The notes: generated by a model not told the origin, from the sequence alone. A stretch of DNA of 64,000 nt from Mesorhizobium sophorae (GCF_002270415.1 NZ_NNRI01000001.1:451465-515464), one strand, 5' to 3'. Counted from the stretch's first letter, positions 37,771 to 47,942 are shown. A program made the numbers and translations.

Positions 37771-38600
37771 TGGACACCGCGCCGACGGTCATGCTTCGCG
37801 ACGATGCGGCGCTTTGTGTCTTCGATACCGGGCAGGGGTTTCCGGTCATCTTCCAGCATGGTCTCGGCGGTGATGCGGCGCAGGTGGCGCAGAATTTTCC
37901 CGACAGCCTGTCATACCGCCGGCTGACCGTCGAATGCCGCGCACACGGCGGCTCTGGCGCCGGCTCGACGCGGCCCTTTTCGATCGCCATGTTTGCCGAC
38001 GACGTGCTGGCCGCCGCCGACGCGGCCGGGCTCGACCGTTTCGTCGCCGGCGGCGTCTCGATGGGCGCGGCGATCGCGCTCAGGCTTGCAAGCCATCACG
38101 CGGACCGTGTCCTGGGTTTGGTGCTGGTGCGCCCGGCCTGGCGCTTCGATGCGGCGCCGCAGAACATGCAGCCCTTTTCGGAGGTGGCGAAGCTCATCCG
38201 CGATCGCCCGCTGGAGGACGCGCGCAACGCCTTTGCAACCTCGGTCACCGCCGCCCGCTTTCGTGGGGAAGCGCCTGACAATCTTGCTTCCCTGCTTGGT
38301 TTCTTCGAGCGCGAAAATGCGGCTGTCTTCGCCGAGGTGATGCGGGCGATCGCAAACGATGGGCCCGGCGTCACGCCGGCCGCTGCCCGCAACCTCGCTA
38401 TCCCCACGCTGGTCATCGGCAGCGGCGTCGATCTCGTCCATCCGCTGGCAACCGCCCAAGAGCTTGCCGAAACCATCCCCGACGCAGTCTTCACTGAGGT
38501 GACGCCGAAGGCCACCGACAAGGATCGCCATTTCGCCGAGGTCCGTGCTGCTATCGCGGGCTTCCTCGGTGATCGTTTCAACAACCAGGACCAGTCATGA
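37770..38600 (+). CDS. Alpha/beta hydrolase (lactonase/esterase-like)
   Basis: Cytoplasmic alpha/beta hydrolase, 276 aa. Oxyanion region FQHGLGGDA, nucleophile elbow GGVSMGAAIAL with Ser near residue 97, and a late DKDRHFAEV segment that may carry the catalytic His. It resembles the enol-lactonase group in layout. Start overlaps the previous stop (TGATG). In this operon it could hydrolyse a sugar lactone formed by a Gfo enzyme, by inference. Confidence 0.78.
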   Translation: MDTAPTVMLRDDAALCVFDTGQGFPVIFQHGLGGDAAQVAQNFPDSLSYRRLTVECRAHGGSGAGSTRPFSIAMFADDVLAAADAAGLDRFVAGGVSMGAAIALRLASHHADRVLGLVLVRPAWRFDAAPQNMQPFSEVAKLIRDRPLEDARNAFATSVTAARFRGEAPDNLASLLGFFERENAAVFAEVMRAIANDGPGVTPAAARNLAIPTLVIGSGVDLVHPLATAQELAETIPDAVFTEVTPKATDKDRHFAEVRAAIAGFLGDRFNNQDQS

Positions 38601-39319
38601 TCTCGAAACCTCTCTCAGGCCAGGCCGCCATCGCCGCATTGCCGCGCGATCGCATGATCGCTGAATTCTCGCTTTGGTCCGCCGACCTCGTCAATTTCGA
38701 GCGCGATCTGAAGCGCATCGAGCCCTATGTCGACCTTCACCACATCGACGTGGCGGACGGTCATTTCGCCCCGTCCTTCCTGTTCTTTCCCGATCTCGTC
38801 GCCCGCATCGCTGGGCTGACGGCCAAACCCATCCATGTCCATCTGATGGTCGATGCGGCTGTAGTCGAGTCGCAGACGCGCCAATTCATCGAGGCCGGCG
38901 CCGACATGATCAGCGTCCATGCCGAGAACGGCGAGGCGGGACTGCGCGCCGTCCGGCTGGCGCGGGAACTCGGCGCCGAAGCCGGCGTCGTGCTCAGGCT
39001 GGAGACGCCGGTCGAGACGGTGACGCCTTTCGTCTCCGAGGTCGCCTTCGTCACGCTTCTCGGAACGGCAATTGGCGTCAAGGGGCAGAGCCTGTCGGAC
39101 GAGGCCTGCGGCAGGCTGGCCGCTGCCCGCGCCATCCTGAGAGAGACCGGCCGCGAGGCGGCCGTGGTTCTTGCCGCCGATGGCGGTATCCGCCACGAGA
39201 CCGTGCCCTTGCTGCGTGCCGCCGGCGCCGAAACCGTGGTTCTCGGCTCGCTGGCCTTTGGCGACAAGGATCTGGCCGGCCGCATCGGCTGGCTGCATGG
39301 CCTGAAGGTTGCGGCATGA
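38597..39319 (+). CDS. Ribulose-phosphate 3-epimerase family protein
   Basis: 240-aa TIM barrel of the Rpe/AlsE family, which epimerises keto-sugar phosphates at C3. Key regions: SLWSADLVNFERDL in place of the usual PSILSADF, HHIDVADGHFAPSFLFFP with the catalytic Asp, PIHVHLMV and VLAADGGIRHETVPLL with the second catalytic Asp. The degenerate N-terminus argues for a dedicated paralogue and not the housekeeping Rpe. With the adjacent ROK kinase it could act on a phosphorylated product. Overlaps both neighbours by 4 nt. Confidence 0.82.
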   Translation: MISKPLSGQAAIAALPRDRMIAEFSLWSADLVNFERDLKRIEPYVDLHHIDVADGHFAPSFLFFPDLVARIAGLTAKPIHVHLMVDAAVVESQTRQFIEAGADMISVHAENGEAGLRAVRLARELGAEAGVVLRLETPVETVTPFVSEVAFVTLLGTAIGVKGQSLSDEACGRLAAARAILRETGREAAVVLAADGGIRHETVPLLRAAGAETVVLGSLAFGDKDLAGRIGWLHGLKVAA

Positions 39320-40338
39320 GCAACGAAGCCGCCCTTGCGATCGATCTTGGTGGCACCGAGCTTCGTGCCGCCCTGGTCGACCGTGACGGCAAGATCCTGG
39401 CATTCGCGGCGGTGCCGACGCAGGCGCAGGCTGGCCCCGACGTGGTGATCGGCCAGATCGAGGCGCTGGCCGCGACCATCTACGCCGAGGCCCCGGCGCT
39501 CGCCATCGTCGGCGTCGGCGTCGGCGCGCCGGGACCGCTCGATCCGCTGGCCGGCATCGCCGTCGGACCGCCGACACTCGCCGGCTGGCTGGACGTGCCG
39601 CTTGCCGATATCCTCGAACGGCGGCTCGGCCTGCCGGTGCGGCTGGAGAACGACGCCAATGCCGCGGCACTCGGCGAATGGCGCTTCGGCGCCGGTCACG
39701 GCGCCCGCTCGCTGGTCTTCGTCACGGTTTCCACCGGCATCGGCGGCGGCGTCGTCGTCGACGGGCGCATCCTGCATGGCCGCCGAGGCCTCGCCGCCGA
39801 GATCGGCCACATGACCATCACCAATGAGGGCGAGCGCTGCATGTGCGGCGTCGTCGGCTGCTTCGAGGCCATTGCCTCGGGCACCGCGCTCGGTCGCCGT
39901 GCCAACGCCGCGACAGCACCCTTTGATGGCTCGGCGCTGCGGCGCCTCTCGGGCAACGGTGAGGTGACCGGCCGTCACGTGGTCGAGGCGGCACGACTGC
40001 TGGACGAGCTTGCCTTGGCCCTGCTCGAGGAGGAAGCCCGCTGGCTTGGCATCGGCTTCACCAATCTTTTGCATCTCTATTCGCCCGATGTGCTGGTCGT
40101 CGGCGGCGGCATTGCCAATGGCCTCGACCTCATGGCGCCTGCCATCGAGGCGACCATCAGGCAGCGGGCCATGCGTGCCTATCGCGACGTGCCGGTCGTT
40201 CAGGCCCAGCTTGGCCGCCACGCCGGGCTGGTTGGTGCTGCCAGCCTTGTCCTGTTCGATGACAGAGGTACGCTGGCGGCACGCATGCCTGTCGGTCCAA
40301 GCACATATCCGGATGCGAGGAGGGACTTCAATGGCTGA
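39316..40338 (+). CDS. ROK family sugar kinase
   Basis: 340-aa ROK protein, no N-terminal helix-turn-helix, so a kinase and not a regulator. ATP phosphate-1 motif AIDLGGTELRAALVD near residues 7-21, catalytic Asp in LENDANAAALGEW near residue 114, STGIGGG, and the zinc motif GHMTITNEGERCMCGVVGCFE. The start at 39316 overlaps the upstream stop (ATGA); the last 8 nt overlap the ATPase gene. Probably phosphorylates a hexose or keto-hexose released by the pathway. Confidence 0.87.
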   Translation: MSNEAALAIDLGGTELRAALVDRDGKILAFAAVPTQAQAGPDVVIGQIEALAATIYAEAPALAIVGVGVGAPGPLDPLAGIAVGPPTLAGWLDVPLADILERRLGLPVRLENDANAAALGEWRFGAGHGARSLVFVTVSTGIGGGVVVDGRILHGRRGLAAEIGHMTITNEGERCMCGVVGCFEAIASGTALGRRANAATAPFDGSALRRLSGNGEVTGRHVVEAARLLDELALALLEEEARWLGIGFTNLLHLYSPDVLVVGGGIANGLDLMAPAIEATIRQRAMRAYRDVPVVQAQLGRHAGLVGAASLVLFDDRGTLAARMPVGPSTYPDARRDFNG

Positions 40339-41425
40339 GCTCAAGCTGCGCGGCGTGCGCAAATCCTATGGCAATGCCGAGGTGATCAAGGGCGTCGACC
40401 TCGATGTCGGCGACCGCGAGTTCGTCGTCTTCGTCGGCCCGTCGGGCTGCGGGAAGTCGACGCTGCTGCGCATGATCGCCGGTCTCGAGAAGATCACCTC
40501 CGGCGAGCTGATGCTTGATGGCGCGCGCATCAATGAGGTCGATCCCTCCGAGCGCGGCCTCGCCATGGTGTTTCAGTCCTATGCGCTTTATCCGCATATG
40601 ACGGTCGCCGAAAATATGGGTTTTGCGCTGAAGATCGCCGGGCTGCCGGTCGTCGAGCGTGACGCCAAGGTCAAGGCGGCGGCCGAGGTGCTGCAATTGT
40701 CGCATCTGCTCGAGCGGCGGCCGAAGGAGTTGTCCGGCGGCCAGCGCCAACGCGTCGCCATCGGCCGCGCGATCGTGCGCCAGCCGAAGGTCTTCCTGTT
40801 CGACGAACCGCTGTCGAACCTCGATGCAGCACTGCGCGTCAACATGCGGCTGGAGCTGATGCAACTGCACGAGCGGCTCGCCGCCACCATCGTCTATGTC
40901 ACGCACGACCAGACCGAGGCGATGACCATGGCCGACAAGATCGGCGTCCTCAATGGCGGCACGATCGAACAGGTTGGCACGCCGCTCGACCTCTATGCCA
41001 GGCCAGCCAATGTCTTCGTCGCCGGCTTCATCGGCTCGCCGAAGATGAACATGCTGCCGGTCAGGGTTCTGTCCGCCAACGCGGATGGCGTTGCCGTTGC
41101 CCTGCCGGGCGGATCCAGCCTGGTCGTTCCGGTCGAGGCGGGCGCACTTGCACAAGACAGCGAGCTGCTGCTCGGCATCCGGCCGGAACATATCCGCATC
41201 GCGGATGCGGGCCAGTTCAAGGGCGAGGCGGTGCTGGCCGAACGGCTCGGCGGCCTGACCATCCTGCATGCCGAGATCGGCGAGAAGACGAGGCTCGTCG
41301 TTCAGACCGAGGGCATCGACACGACACCGCTGCACAGCCCCATCGCCATGCAGGCCGACCCCTCCCGCTGCCATCTCTTCGCCGCCGACGGCAAGGCGCT
41401 GGCACCGCTGCGCAAAACCGCCTGA
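40331..41425 (+). CDS. Carbohydrate ABC transporter ATP-binding protein, UgpC/MsmK-type
   Basis: 364-aa ATPase of the CUT1 class with a C-terminal TOBE/MOI domain. Walker A GPSGCGKST, Q-loop MVFQSYALYPHMTV, signature LSGGQRQRVAIGRAI, Walker B VFLFDEPLSNLD, then GSPKMNMLPVRV and LGIRPEHI in the regulatory domain. It closes the ten-gene operon, eight genes after its permeases, a common rhizobial arrangement. A strong hairpin follows. Confidence 0.9.
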   Translation: MAELKLRGVRKSYGNAEVIKGVDLDVGDREFVVFVGPSGCGKSTLLRMIAGLEKITSGELMLDGARINEVDPSERGLAMVFQSYALYPHMTVAENMGFALKIAGLPVVERDAKVKAAAEVLQLSHLLERRPKELSGGQRQRVAIGRAIVRQPKVFLFDEPLSNLDAALRVNMRLELMQLHERLAATIVYVTHDQTEAMTMADKIGVLNGGTIEQVGTPLDLYARPANVFVAGFIGSPKMNMLPVRVLSANADGVAVALPGGSSLVVPVEAGALAQDSELLLGIRPEHIRIADAGQFKGEAVLAERLGGLTILHAEIGEKTRLVVQTEGIDTTPLHSPIAMQADPSRCHLFAADGKALAPLRKTA

Positions 41426-41445
41426 CATCGTTGTCACCTGTACGG

Positions 41446-41478
41446 CAGCGGCCGGAAGCCATGGGCTTCCGGCCGCTG
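41446..41478. terminator. Bidirectional terminator hairpin between the sugar operon and dctA
   Basis: Perfect 15-bp arms CAGCGGCCGGAAGCC (41446-41460) and GGCTTCCGGCCGCTG (41464-41478), loop ATG. It lies between two convergent genes, so it can end transcription from either side. No long U-tract is seen. Confidence 0.75.
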
Positions 41479-41499
41479 ATTGGTGTTGAAGCGCTCGGA

Positions 41500-42828
41500 T
41501 TATTCTGCGGGAACGAGATCAGCCGGCAGGCTGTCGTCGGCCGTGCCCGCCAATGCCCTGGCGAGCTTGGCTTCGTCGAGTTCGCCTTCCCAGCGGGCCA
41601 CGACCAGCGTGGCGACGGCATTGCCGACGAAGTTGGTCAGCGCCCGGCACTCCGACATGAAGCGGTCGACGCCAAGGATCAGCGCCATGCCGGCGACCGG
41701 TACCGCCGGAACGACCGACAGCGTGGCGGCCAGGGTGATGAATCCGGCTCCGGTGATGCCGGCGGCGCCCTTGGAGGAAAGCATCGCAACCAGCAGCAGC
41801 AGGATCTGGTCGCCGATCGACAAATGGATGTTGGTTGCCTGCGCGATGAACAGCGCCGCCAGCGTCATGTAGATGTTGGTGCCGTCGAGGTTGAAGGAAT
41901 AGCCGGTCGGGATGACCAGGCCGACCACCGAGCGCTTGGCGCCGGCCTTCTCCATCTTTTCCATCAGCGACGGCAGGGCGGCTTCCGATGAGGACGTTCC
42001 CAGCACCAGCAGCAGCTCTTCCTTGATGTAGCGGATCAAGGACAGGATCGAGAACCCGTTATAGCGGCAGACAGCACCCAGCACGACGAACACGAACAGC
42101 AGCGACGTCACGTAGAAGGTGCCGACCAGCATGGCGAGGTTGATGACCGCGCCGATGCCGTATTTGCCGATGGTGAACGCCATGGCGCCGAAGGCACCGA
42201 TCGGTGCGGCCTTCATCAGCACGCTGACCAGCTTGAAGATCGGCGTCGTTAGCGCCTGCAGGAAGTTGAGGACGGGCGTGCCCTTGTCGCCGACCAGCGC
42301 CAGCGAAATGCCGAACAGCACCGAGAAGAACAGCACCTGCAGGATGTCGCCGTCGGCGAAGGCGCCGACGATCGTCGTCGGGATGATGTTCATCAGGAAG
42401 CCGGTGACCGACTGGTCATGCGCCTTGGCGGCATAGGTGTTGACGGTCGAGGCGTCGAGGGTCGCCGGGTCGATGTTGAAGCCGGCGCCCGGCTGGACGA
42501 CATTGGCCACGACAAGGCCGATGATCAGCGCCAGCGTCGAGAAGGTGAGGAAGTAGAGCATCGCCTTGCCAGCCACACGTCCGACCTTCTGCAGGTCGCT
42601 CATGCCGGCGATGCCGGTCGCTACGGTCAGGAAGATGACCGGGGCGATGATCATCTTGACCAGCTTGATGAAGGCGTCGCCGAGCGGCTTCATGCTCTCG
42701 CCGATCGACGGATAGAAGTGACCGAGCAGGATGCCGACGGTGATCGCGACGAGCACCTGCACGTAGAGTTGGGCATAGAAAGGCTTGCGCTGCGCGGAAG
42801 GTGCGCCTGATTGGTCTGCGATGTGCAT
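41500..42828 (-). CDS. dctA: C4-dicarboxylate transporter DctA
   Basis: Proton/dicarboxylate symporter of the DAACS family, 442 aa, importing succinate, fumarate and malate; essential for symbiotic nitrogen fixation in rhizobia. Features: [21 protein letters not shown], the HP1 serine-rich loop [17 protein letters not shown], the TM7 motif [22 protein letters not shown] and HP2 [28 protein letters not shown] lies 4 nt before the ATG. A sigma-54 promoter and two upstream DctD-like sites precede it, so expression should depend on RpoN and DctBD. Confidence 0.96.
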   Translation of the reverse strand: MHIADQSGAPSAQRKPFYAQLYVQVLVAITVGILLGHFYPSIGESMKPLGDAFIKLVKMIIAPVIFLTVATGIAGMSDLQKVGRVAGKAMLYFLTFSTLALIIGLVVANVVQPGAGFNIDPATLDASTVNTYAAKAHDQSVTGFLMNIIPTTIVGAFADGDILQVLFFSVLFGISLALVGDKGTPVLNFLQALTTPIFKLVSVLMKAAPIGAFGAMAFTIGKYGIGAVINLAMLVGTFYVTSLLFVFVVLGAVCRYNGFSILSLIRYIKEELLLVLGTSSSEAALPSLMEKMEKAGAKRSVVGLVIPTGYSFNLDGTNIYMTLAALFIAQATNIHLSIGDQILLLLVAMLSSKGAAGITGAGFITLAATLSVVPAVPVAGMALILGVDRFMSECRALTNFVGNAVATLVVARWEGELDEAKLARALAGTADDSLPADLVPAE

Positions 42829-42920
42829 CGAACTCTCCCTTGCCGGATAGGCGGAAATGCACCGCCCTGCGTGACTTCTCCCATCGCGGCGCTCCGGTCG
42901 CGCGCCGCTGCAAGGACTTT

Positions 42921-42936
42921 TGCAAGCGCTGTGCCA
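42921..42936 (-). promoter_or_regulatory. Sigma-54 (RpoN) -24/-12 promoter of dctA
   Basis: On the minus strand the sequence is TGGCAC-AGCGC-TTGCA, an exact match to the TGGCAC-N5-TTGCA consensus with invariant GG and GC. The dctA start lies about 92 nt downstream. Confidence 0.93.
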
Positions 42937-42998
42937 GATCGGTGAAAGACCGGAATCCCTGGATTTCGGCGGTTGTCAGCCGCTTTGCCGCGAATGCT

Positions 42999-43016
42999 TG
43001 TGCGGATTTCCGCACA
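42999..43016. promoter_or_regulatory. DctD upstream activating site, promoter-proximal copy
   Basis: The 18-bp near-perfect palindrome TGTGCGGATTTCCGCACA (only the central TT/TT-type base pair breaks symmetry). Its centre is roughly 75 bp upstream of the -24 element, a normal distance for a DctD dimer acting through DNA looping. Confidence 0.85.
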
Positions 43017-43029
43017 GGTAGCGTTTGCC

Positions 43030-43047
43030 TGGGCGGAATTTCGCATT
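43030..43047. promoter_or_regulatory. DctD upstream activating site, distal degenerate copy
   Basis: TGGGCGGAATTTCGCATT matches 13 of 18 positions of the proximal site and sits 31 bp from it, about three helical turns. Rhizobial dctA promoters characteristically carry two tandem DctD sites of unequal strength. Confidence 0.7.
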
Positions 43048-43164
43048 ACACTGGGCCGCAAGGCTGCGGGGAAAAACGGGCTGCGAGGAAAAGGGAGAGG
43101 GCAGACGTCGCAAGCAAGCATCGATAGGGGATACGCGGCCGGCCGTGAATTGCTGCGCGAAGGG

Positions 43165-44970
43165 GTGGCCCGGCTGCGCGATGGCCGCTGGCGTGTCATG
43201 GTCGTCGCTCTTGCGGTTCTGGCAGGCGCGATCGCCATCGCCGGGCGCATCGCCACCGGCCAGGCGGCCGACAATTTGCGCGACGGAGCGCTTGCCGCCC
43301 TGCCGCTGGCGGCGGGAACCCTGACCGGCGAAATCGAAAAGCAGCGCCTGGTTCCATTGGTGCTGTCACGCGACGATGCCTTGCGCGGGGCGCTGCGCCG
43401 GGCCGGAAAGATGCAAGAAGCGGCCCTCAACGACAAGCTCAGGGCGATTGCCGGCGATGCATCGGCGTCCGCCATCTATGTCATCGACACAGCAGGCATC
43501 GCAATCGCCGCCAGCAATGCAGGCGAGCCGACGAGCTTTGTCGGCATCGACTATAATTTTCGGCATTATTTCCAGGAGGCGATGGCCAAGGGTGCCGCCA
43601 GCCAATATGGCCTCGGCACGATCAGCGGCCGGCCGGGCCTCTATCTTGCCAGCCGCGTCGACGATGGCGGCAAGCCGCTTGGTGTTGCGGTGCTGAAGGT
43701 CGAGCTCGACCGCGTCGAAGCCAATTGGCGCTCCAGCGGCTTTCTTGTTTTCGTCACCGACGAACGCGGCGTGGTGCTGGCCACCAGCCAGCCCGAGTGG
43801 CGGTTTCATGCCCTCGCGCCACTCTCGGCGCAGGATGCCGCCGCTGCCCGCGAGCAACTTCAGCTGGCCGATGCCGGCTTCGAACCGCTGCCGTTGCGAC
43901 GCGGTGCCGGTGACGGCCTGGCGACAATCGACAACGCTGGAGAATCGCGCCAGTTCGTCGAAGTGGTGCAGGACCTGCCCGGTGCGGTGCCCGGCTGGCG
44001 TCTGTGGCTGCTGACGCCCGCCGACGCGGCTTTGTCGTCCGCCGCCAACACGGCGCGCCTGACCACGTTGCTTGGGTTGCTGCTCATGGGCCTGCTCGCC
44101 TTCGTGCTCACCCGGCGCCGGCGCGCCCGCCGGCTGCGGCAGGAGGCGCTGGCGCGCATGAATGCCGAACTGGAGAGCCGGGTGAGCACCCGGACGGCCG
44201 AGCTGACCCGATCCAACACGGCGCTTGCCGGAGAAATCGCCGAGCGTGAGAACGCCGAAGCCAAGGTCCGCCGGTTGCGTGACGATCTCGCCCAGGCCAA
44301 CCGGCTTTCCATCCTCGGCCAGATCGCCGCCGGTGTGGCGCACGAGATCAACCAGCCGGTCGCCGCCATCCGCACCTATGCCGAGAACGCCGGCCGCTTT
44401 CTCGACACGGGCAAGACCGAGCCGGTCAGCGGCAATCTGACATCGATCGTTTCGATGACCGAGCGCATCGGCGCGATCACCAGCACCTTGCGCACCTTTG
44501 CCCGGCGGCCAGGCGTCGCCGCCTCGCCATTGCCAGTGCGCGAGGCGATCGACGGCGCACTGTCGCTTCTGTCCGGCCGCATCCGTGATTCCGGCGTGAC
44601 CATCGTCAAGCCGCGCGGCAGCGCGTCGCCGGTGGTCATGGCCAGCCGCATCCGGCTCGAGCAGATCCTCGTCAACCTGTTGCAAAATGCGCTGGACGCG
44701 ATGAAGGACCAGCCCGATCCCCGCATCGAGATCGACATCGCCGAGCGCGACGACAGGGTGCTGATCTCGGTGCGCGACAACGGCCCTGGCCTCGGTCCGG
44801 AGGCAGCCGGCAATCTGTTCATGCCGTTCCAGACCACCAAGGAGAAGGGGCTTGGCCTCGGATTGGTGATCTCGCAGGAGATCGCCCAGGAATTGGGCGG
44901 CACGCTGCGGCTCGATCCCGGCAGCGCGGGCGGCGCATCCTTCACCATCGACTTGAGGCGAATTGAATGA
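43165..44970 (+). CDS. dctB: C4-dicarboxylate sensor histidine kinase DctB
   Basis: Membrane sensor kinase, about 601 aa as called. One membrane segment near the N-terminus ([16 protein letters not shown]), a periplasmic double-PAS sensor region, a second segment ([14 protein letters not shown]), a coiled coil, then HisKA with [13 protein letters not shown] and the HATPase motifs [16 protein letters not shown] and [11 protein letters not shown]. The start is unresolved: the frame is open from 42973, but that part contains the dctA activating sites. Of GTG 43165, TTG 43150 and ATG 43198 none has a good ribosome site. The stop overlaps dctD by 4 nt. Confidence 0.92.
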   Translation: MARLRDGRWRVMVVALAVLAGAIAIAGRIATGQAADNLRDGALAALPLAAGTLTGEIEKQRLVPLVLSRDDALRGALRRAGKMQEAALNDKLRAIAGDASASAIYVIDTAGIAIAASNAGEPTSFVGIDYNFRHYFQEAMAKGAASQYGLGTISGRPGLYLASRVDDGGKPLGVAVLKVELDRVEANWRSSGFLVFVTDERGVVLATSQPEWRFHALAPLSAQDAAAAREQLQLADAGFEPLPLRRGAGDGLATIDNAGESRQFVEVVQDLPGAVPGWRLWLLTPADAALSSAANTARLTTLLGLLLMGLLAFVLTRRRRARRLRQEALARMNAELESRVSTRTAELTRSNTALAGEIAERENAEAKVRRLRDDLAQANRLSILGQIAAGVAHEINQPVAAIRTYAENAGRFLDTGKTEPVSGNLTSIVSMTERIGAITSTLRTFARRPGVAASPLPVREAIDGALSLLSGRIRDSGVTIVKPRGSASPVVMASRIRLEQILVNLLQNALDAMKDQPDPRIEIDIAERDDRVLISVRDNGPGLGPEAAGNLFMPFQTTKEKGLGLGLVISQEIAQELGGTLRLDPGSAGGASFTIDLRRIE

Positions 44971-46358
44971 CAGACGCATCAGGGCTGGTGGCGCTCGTCG
45001 AGGACGATGCGGACCTGCTTCACGCCACCACGCAATTGTTTGAGCTTGCCGGCTTCGAGGTGGTCGCGCTCGACGCGGCCGAGGCGGCGCTTGCCGTCGT
45101 CGACAGGAATTTCGAGGGCGTGGTCGTCAGCGACATCCGCATGCCGGGCATGAACGGGCTGCAGCTTTTCGATCGCGTCAAGGCGATCGACCCGGACATA
45201 CCGGTGATCCTGGTCACCGGGCATGGCGACGTCGATCTTGCCGTGGCAGCGCTCAAGGATGGTGTCTACGATTTCATCCCGAAACCCTATGCGGGTGACC
45301 GCCTCGTCGAGGCACTCAGACGGGCATCGGAGAAGCGGCGGCTGGTGATGGAGAACCGGCGGCTGCGCGAAGCCGCGGCGCAGGCTGCCGACGGTCTGCC
45401 GCTGATCGGCGAAGCGCCCGCCATCCGGCGGCTGCGTGAGACCTTGCGGCAGATCGCCGACATGGATGTCGACGTGCTGGTGGAAGGGGAGACCGGAACC
45501 GGCAAGGAGGTGGTGGCCGACCTCCTGCACAGATGGGGCCGGCGGCGCGCGAAACCCTTCGTGGCGCTGAATTGCGGTGCTCTGCCGGAGACCGTCATAG
45601 AAAGCGAGCTGTTCGGCCACGAGGCGGGCGCGTTCACCGGCGCGCAGCGGCGACGGATCGGCCGCATCGAGCATTCCAGTGGCGGCACGTTGTTCCTTGA
45701 CGAGATCGAATCCATGCCGCCGGCCCTCCAGGTCAAGCTGCTGCGTGTGCTCGAAACGCGTAGTGTTACCCCGCTTGGCTCGAACGAAACCCGGCGCGTC
45801 GACCTCCGGGTCGTCGCGGCGACCAAGGTGGATCTCGGACGGCAGGGCCAGCGCGGCGACTTTCGCGAGGATCTCTATTTCCGCCTCAACGTGGTGACGC
45901 TGCGCATTCCGCCGCTGCGCGAGCGTCGCGGCGACATCCCGATGCTGTTCGGCCATTTCCTAGGCAAGGCCGCGGAACGGTTCGGCCGGCCTGTCGCCGG
46001 GGTTAACGCGGCGGTCAGCGATCATCTCCAGTCGCATGCGTGGCCGGGCAATGTGCGCGAGCTTGCGCATTTTGCCGATCGCGTCGCGCTCGGCCTCGGT
46101 CCGGACGACGACACGAAAGCAATTCCAGTGCACTTGCCGGAGCCCGCGGCGACACTGCCCGAACGGGTCGGCCACTACGAGGCGCAACTCATCCGCGACG
46201 CGCTGCGCGATCACGGTGGCGATGTGCGCAGCGCCATCGACGCACTCGGCGTGCCGCGCAAGACCTTCTACGACAAGCTCAAGCGCTACGGCATTGCAGC
46301 GTCCGAGTTCCGCAATGGCGGCGATGCGGATGCGCACCCTGTTCGGGGTCAGATATAA
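44967..46358 (+). CDS. dctD: C4-dicarboxylate response regulator DctD
   Basis: Sigma-54-dependent activator, 463 aa. Receiver domain 1-120 with phospho-acceptor Asp56 (VVSDIRMPG) and Lys106. AAA+ domain with Walker A GETGTGKE (174-181), the sigma-54 contact loop GAFTGA at 221-226, Walker [12 protein letters not shown] and the arginine-finger region [12 protein letters not shown]-terminal Fis-type helix-turn-helix ([26 protein letters not shown]). Start overlaps dctB by 4 nt. Its predicted targets are the two sites in the dctA-dctB gap. Confidence 0.96.
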   Translation: MTDASGLVALVEDDADLLHATTQLFELAGFEVVALDAAEAALAVVDRNFEGVVVSDIRMPGMNGLQLFDRVKAIDPDIPVILVTGHGDVDLAVAALKDGVYDFIPKPYAGDRLVEALRRASEKRRLVMENRRLREAAAQAADGLPLIGEAPAIRRLRETLRQIADMDVDVLVEGETGTGKEVVADLLHRWGRRRAKPFVALNCGALPETVIESELFGHEAGAFTGAQRRRIGRIEHSSGGTLFLDEIESMPPALQVKLLRVLETRSVTPLGSNETRRVDLRVVAATKVDLGRQGQRGDFREDLYFRLNVVTLRIPPLRERRGDIPMLFGHFLGKAAERFGRPVAGVNAAVSDHLQSHAWPGNVRELAHFADRVALGLGPDDDTKAIPVHLPEPAATLPERVGHYEAQLIRDALRDHGGDVRSAIDALGVPRKTFYDKLKRYGIAASEFRNGGDADAHPVRGQI

Positions 46359-46397
46359 ACATTGCGCAAGCATCGTGCCCCTTGTTCGGAAAAGGCC

Positions 46398-46820
46398 ATG
46401 AAGACGACACTTGAAACGACGGCAAACCCCTCGCCTGAAGAACTCACCTTTCTCGCCGAACGGCTGACGGCGTTCAACGACGGCGATGTTGGTGCTTCCG
46501 AAAGAAAGGCCCTGGCCGTGTTCGTACGCGACGAAGACGGCACGGTTGTCGCCGGCATCTCGGGCTACACCGCATGGGGCTGGCTTTACGTACAGTGGCT
46601 GTGGGTCGATGAAAGGCTGCGCGGCCAGCAGATGGCCGGCAACATGCTGGATGCGGCCGAGCAGGAAGCGGTGGCGCGCGGCTGTCGGAATGCCTGGATC
46701 GACACCTTCAATCCGCACGCCGCCAAGGTCTATCAGCGCCAGGGCTATCAGCCCTTCGGAACACTTGCCGATTTCCCTGTCGGCCGCAGCCGCATCTTCC
46801 TGCGGAAGACGCTGGTTTAA
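46398..46820 (+). CDS. GNAT family N-acetyltransferase
   Basis: 140-aa acetyl-CoA-dependent transferase of the GNAT fold. The acetyl-CoA loop is [16 protein letters not shown] (motif A, R/QxxGxG/A) near residues 72-87, and [17 protein letters not shown] is the C-terminal motif B. The start MKTTLET at 46398 follows GGCC-type spacing with a weak AAAGG. It converges on anmK and overlaps its stop by 4 nt. Acceptor substrate unknown. Confidence 0.85.
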   Translation: MKTTLETTANPSPEELTFLAERLTAFNDGDVGASERKALAVFVRDEDGTVVAGISGYTAWGWLYVQWLWVDERLRGQQMAGNMLDAAEQEAVARGCRNAWIDTFNPHAAKVYQRQGYQPFGTLADFPVGRSRIFLRKTLV

Positions 46821-47932
46821 CCGGCCAGCCGTCCGCCGCGCATCGGCTGCGGTGCGCCGGTCGTGCTGGGGAAGCTGATCGGCAGGCCCCTCAGCACGCG
46901 AACCGCGAGGAAGGCAAAGCACTCCGCCTCCACCGCGTCGCCGCTCCAGCCAAGGCTTTCGGCCTGCACCACCTCGACGCCGGCGCGGCTGGCGAGCATC
47001 GCCATCATTGTCGGGTTGTGGCGGCCGCCGCCGCTGACCACAAGTTTTTTCGGGCGGCGCGGCAACAGGTCGAGCGCCTTGCCGACGGCGGCAGCGGTGA
47101 AGGCGGTCAAAAGGGCTGCGCCATCCTCAGCGTTCAGGCCGTCCGCCATGGCGGCGCCGAAGTCGAAACGGTCCAGCGATTTCGGGTAGGGCTTGGTCAG
47201 ATAAGGGTGCTGCAGCAGCTTGGCAAGCCGTGCCTCATCCACTGTTCCCGCGCGACCAAGCGCGCCGTCGCGGTCCATGTCGCCGAGCCCCTTCGACTTG
47301 ATGAAATCGTTGAGCGGCGCGTTGGCGGGGCCGGTGTCGAAGGCAACGACATTGTCGGCGCCATCCCACCAGGTGATGTTGGCGACGCCGCCGAGATTGA
47401 GCACAGCCACCTCGCCACTGGCGCCGGCGCTGCGCATCAAAGCGGTGTGATAGGCAGCGGCCAACGGCGCGCCTTGCCCGCCGGCGCGCATGTCGGCCGA
47501 GCGGAAATCATAGGCGACCTTGGTGCCCAACAGGGCGTGCATCAATTCGCCGTCGCCGAGCTGCCGGGTCTGGCCGAGCCTGCCCACCTGCGGCGCGCGA
47601 TGCAGCACGGTCTGGCCGTGAAAGCCGACGACACCGATATCGGCCATCTTCATGCCGTAGCTTTCCGCGAGTTCCTTGACCGCCGCCGACTGGGCTCGCG
47701 TCAGGGCTTCTTCCGCCTTGCGAAAGATCGCCGGCTCCGGCCCGGTGAAATTCCAGGCTCTTGCCTCGCTCAGCGTCTCTTCCAGCAGCGAGCGGATCGA
47801 TTGCGGATAGGGCATCAGCCGATAGGTGCCGAAATCGTCGATCCGCTCACCATCGGTCTTGATCAGCGCGACGTCGATGTTGCCGTCAAGCACGGTGCCG
47901 GTCATCAGGCCGACGGCCCAGATTGGTTCCAT
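46817..47932 (-). CDS. anmK: Anhydro-N-acetylmuramic acid kinase
   Basis: 371 aa, normal for AnmK. It hydrolyses the 1,6-anhydro bond of anhydroMurNAc and phosphorylates it to MurNAc-6-P, which MurQ then uses. N-terminal phosphate-binding [17 protein letters not shown] (family GLMSGTSxDGxD with T-V-L in place of S-x), then [38 protein letters not shown] and VVSGGGRHN. Start MEPIW at 47932 has AGGGAAG upstream. Last gene of the murQ-transporter-hydrolase-anmK series, which supports muropeptide recycling. Confidence 0.95.
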   Translation of the reverse strand: MEPIWAVGLMTGTVLDGNIDVALIKTDGERIDDFGTYRLMPYPQSIRSLLEETLSEARAWNFTGPEPAIFRKAEEALTRAQSAAVKELAESYGMKMADIGVVGFHGQTVLHRAPQVGRLGQTRQLGDGELMHALLGTKVAYDFRSADMRAGGQGAPLAAAYHTALMRSAGASGEVAVLNLGGVANITWWDGADNVVAFDTGPANAPLNDFIKSKGLGDMDRDGALGRAGTVDEARLAKLLQHPYLTKPYPKSLDRFDFGAAMADGLNAEDGAALLTAFTAAAVGKALDLLPRRPKKLVVSGGGRHNPTMMAMLASRAGVEVVQAESLGWSGDAVEAECFAFLAVRVLRGLPISFPSTTGAPQPMRGGRLAG

Positions 47933-47942
47933 GGTCACTTCC

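Noticed and set aside
38761..40362. 533-codon minus-strand open frame over the Rpe-like and ROK genes
   Set aside because: Antisense shadow; both genes below it have clear catalytic motifs and 4-nt coupled starts.
43366..44979. 537-codon open frame on the minus strand inside dctB
   Set aside because: It is antisense to a gene with complete sensor-kinase motifs. High GC leaves the opposite frame free of stops; the protein is compositionally abnormal and has no domain.
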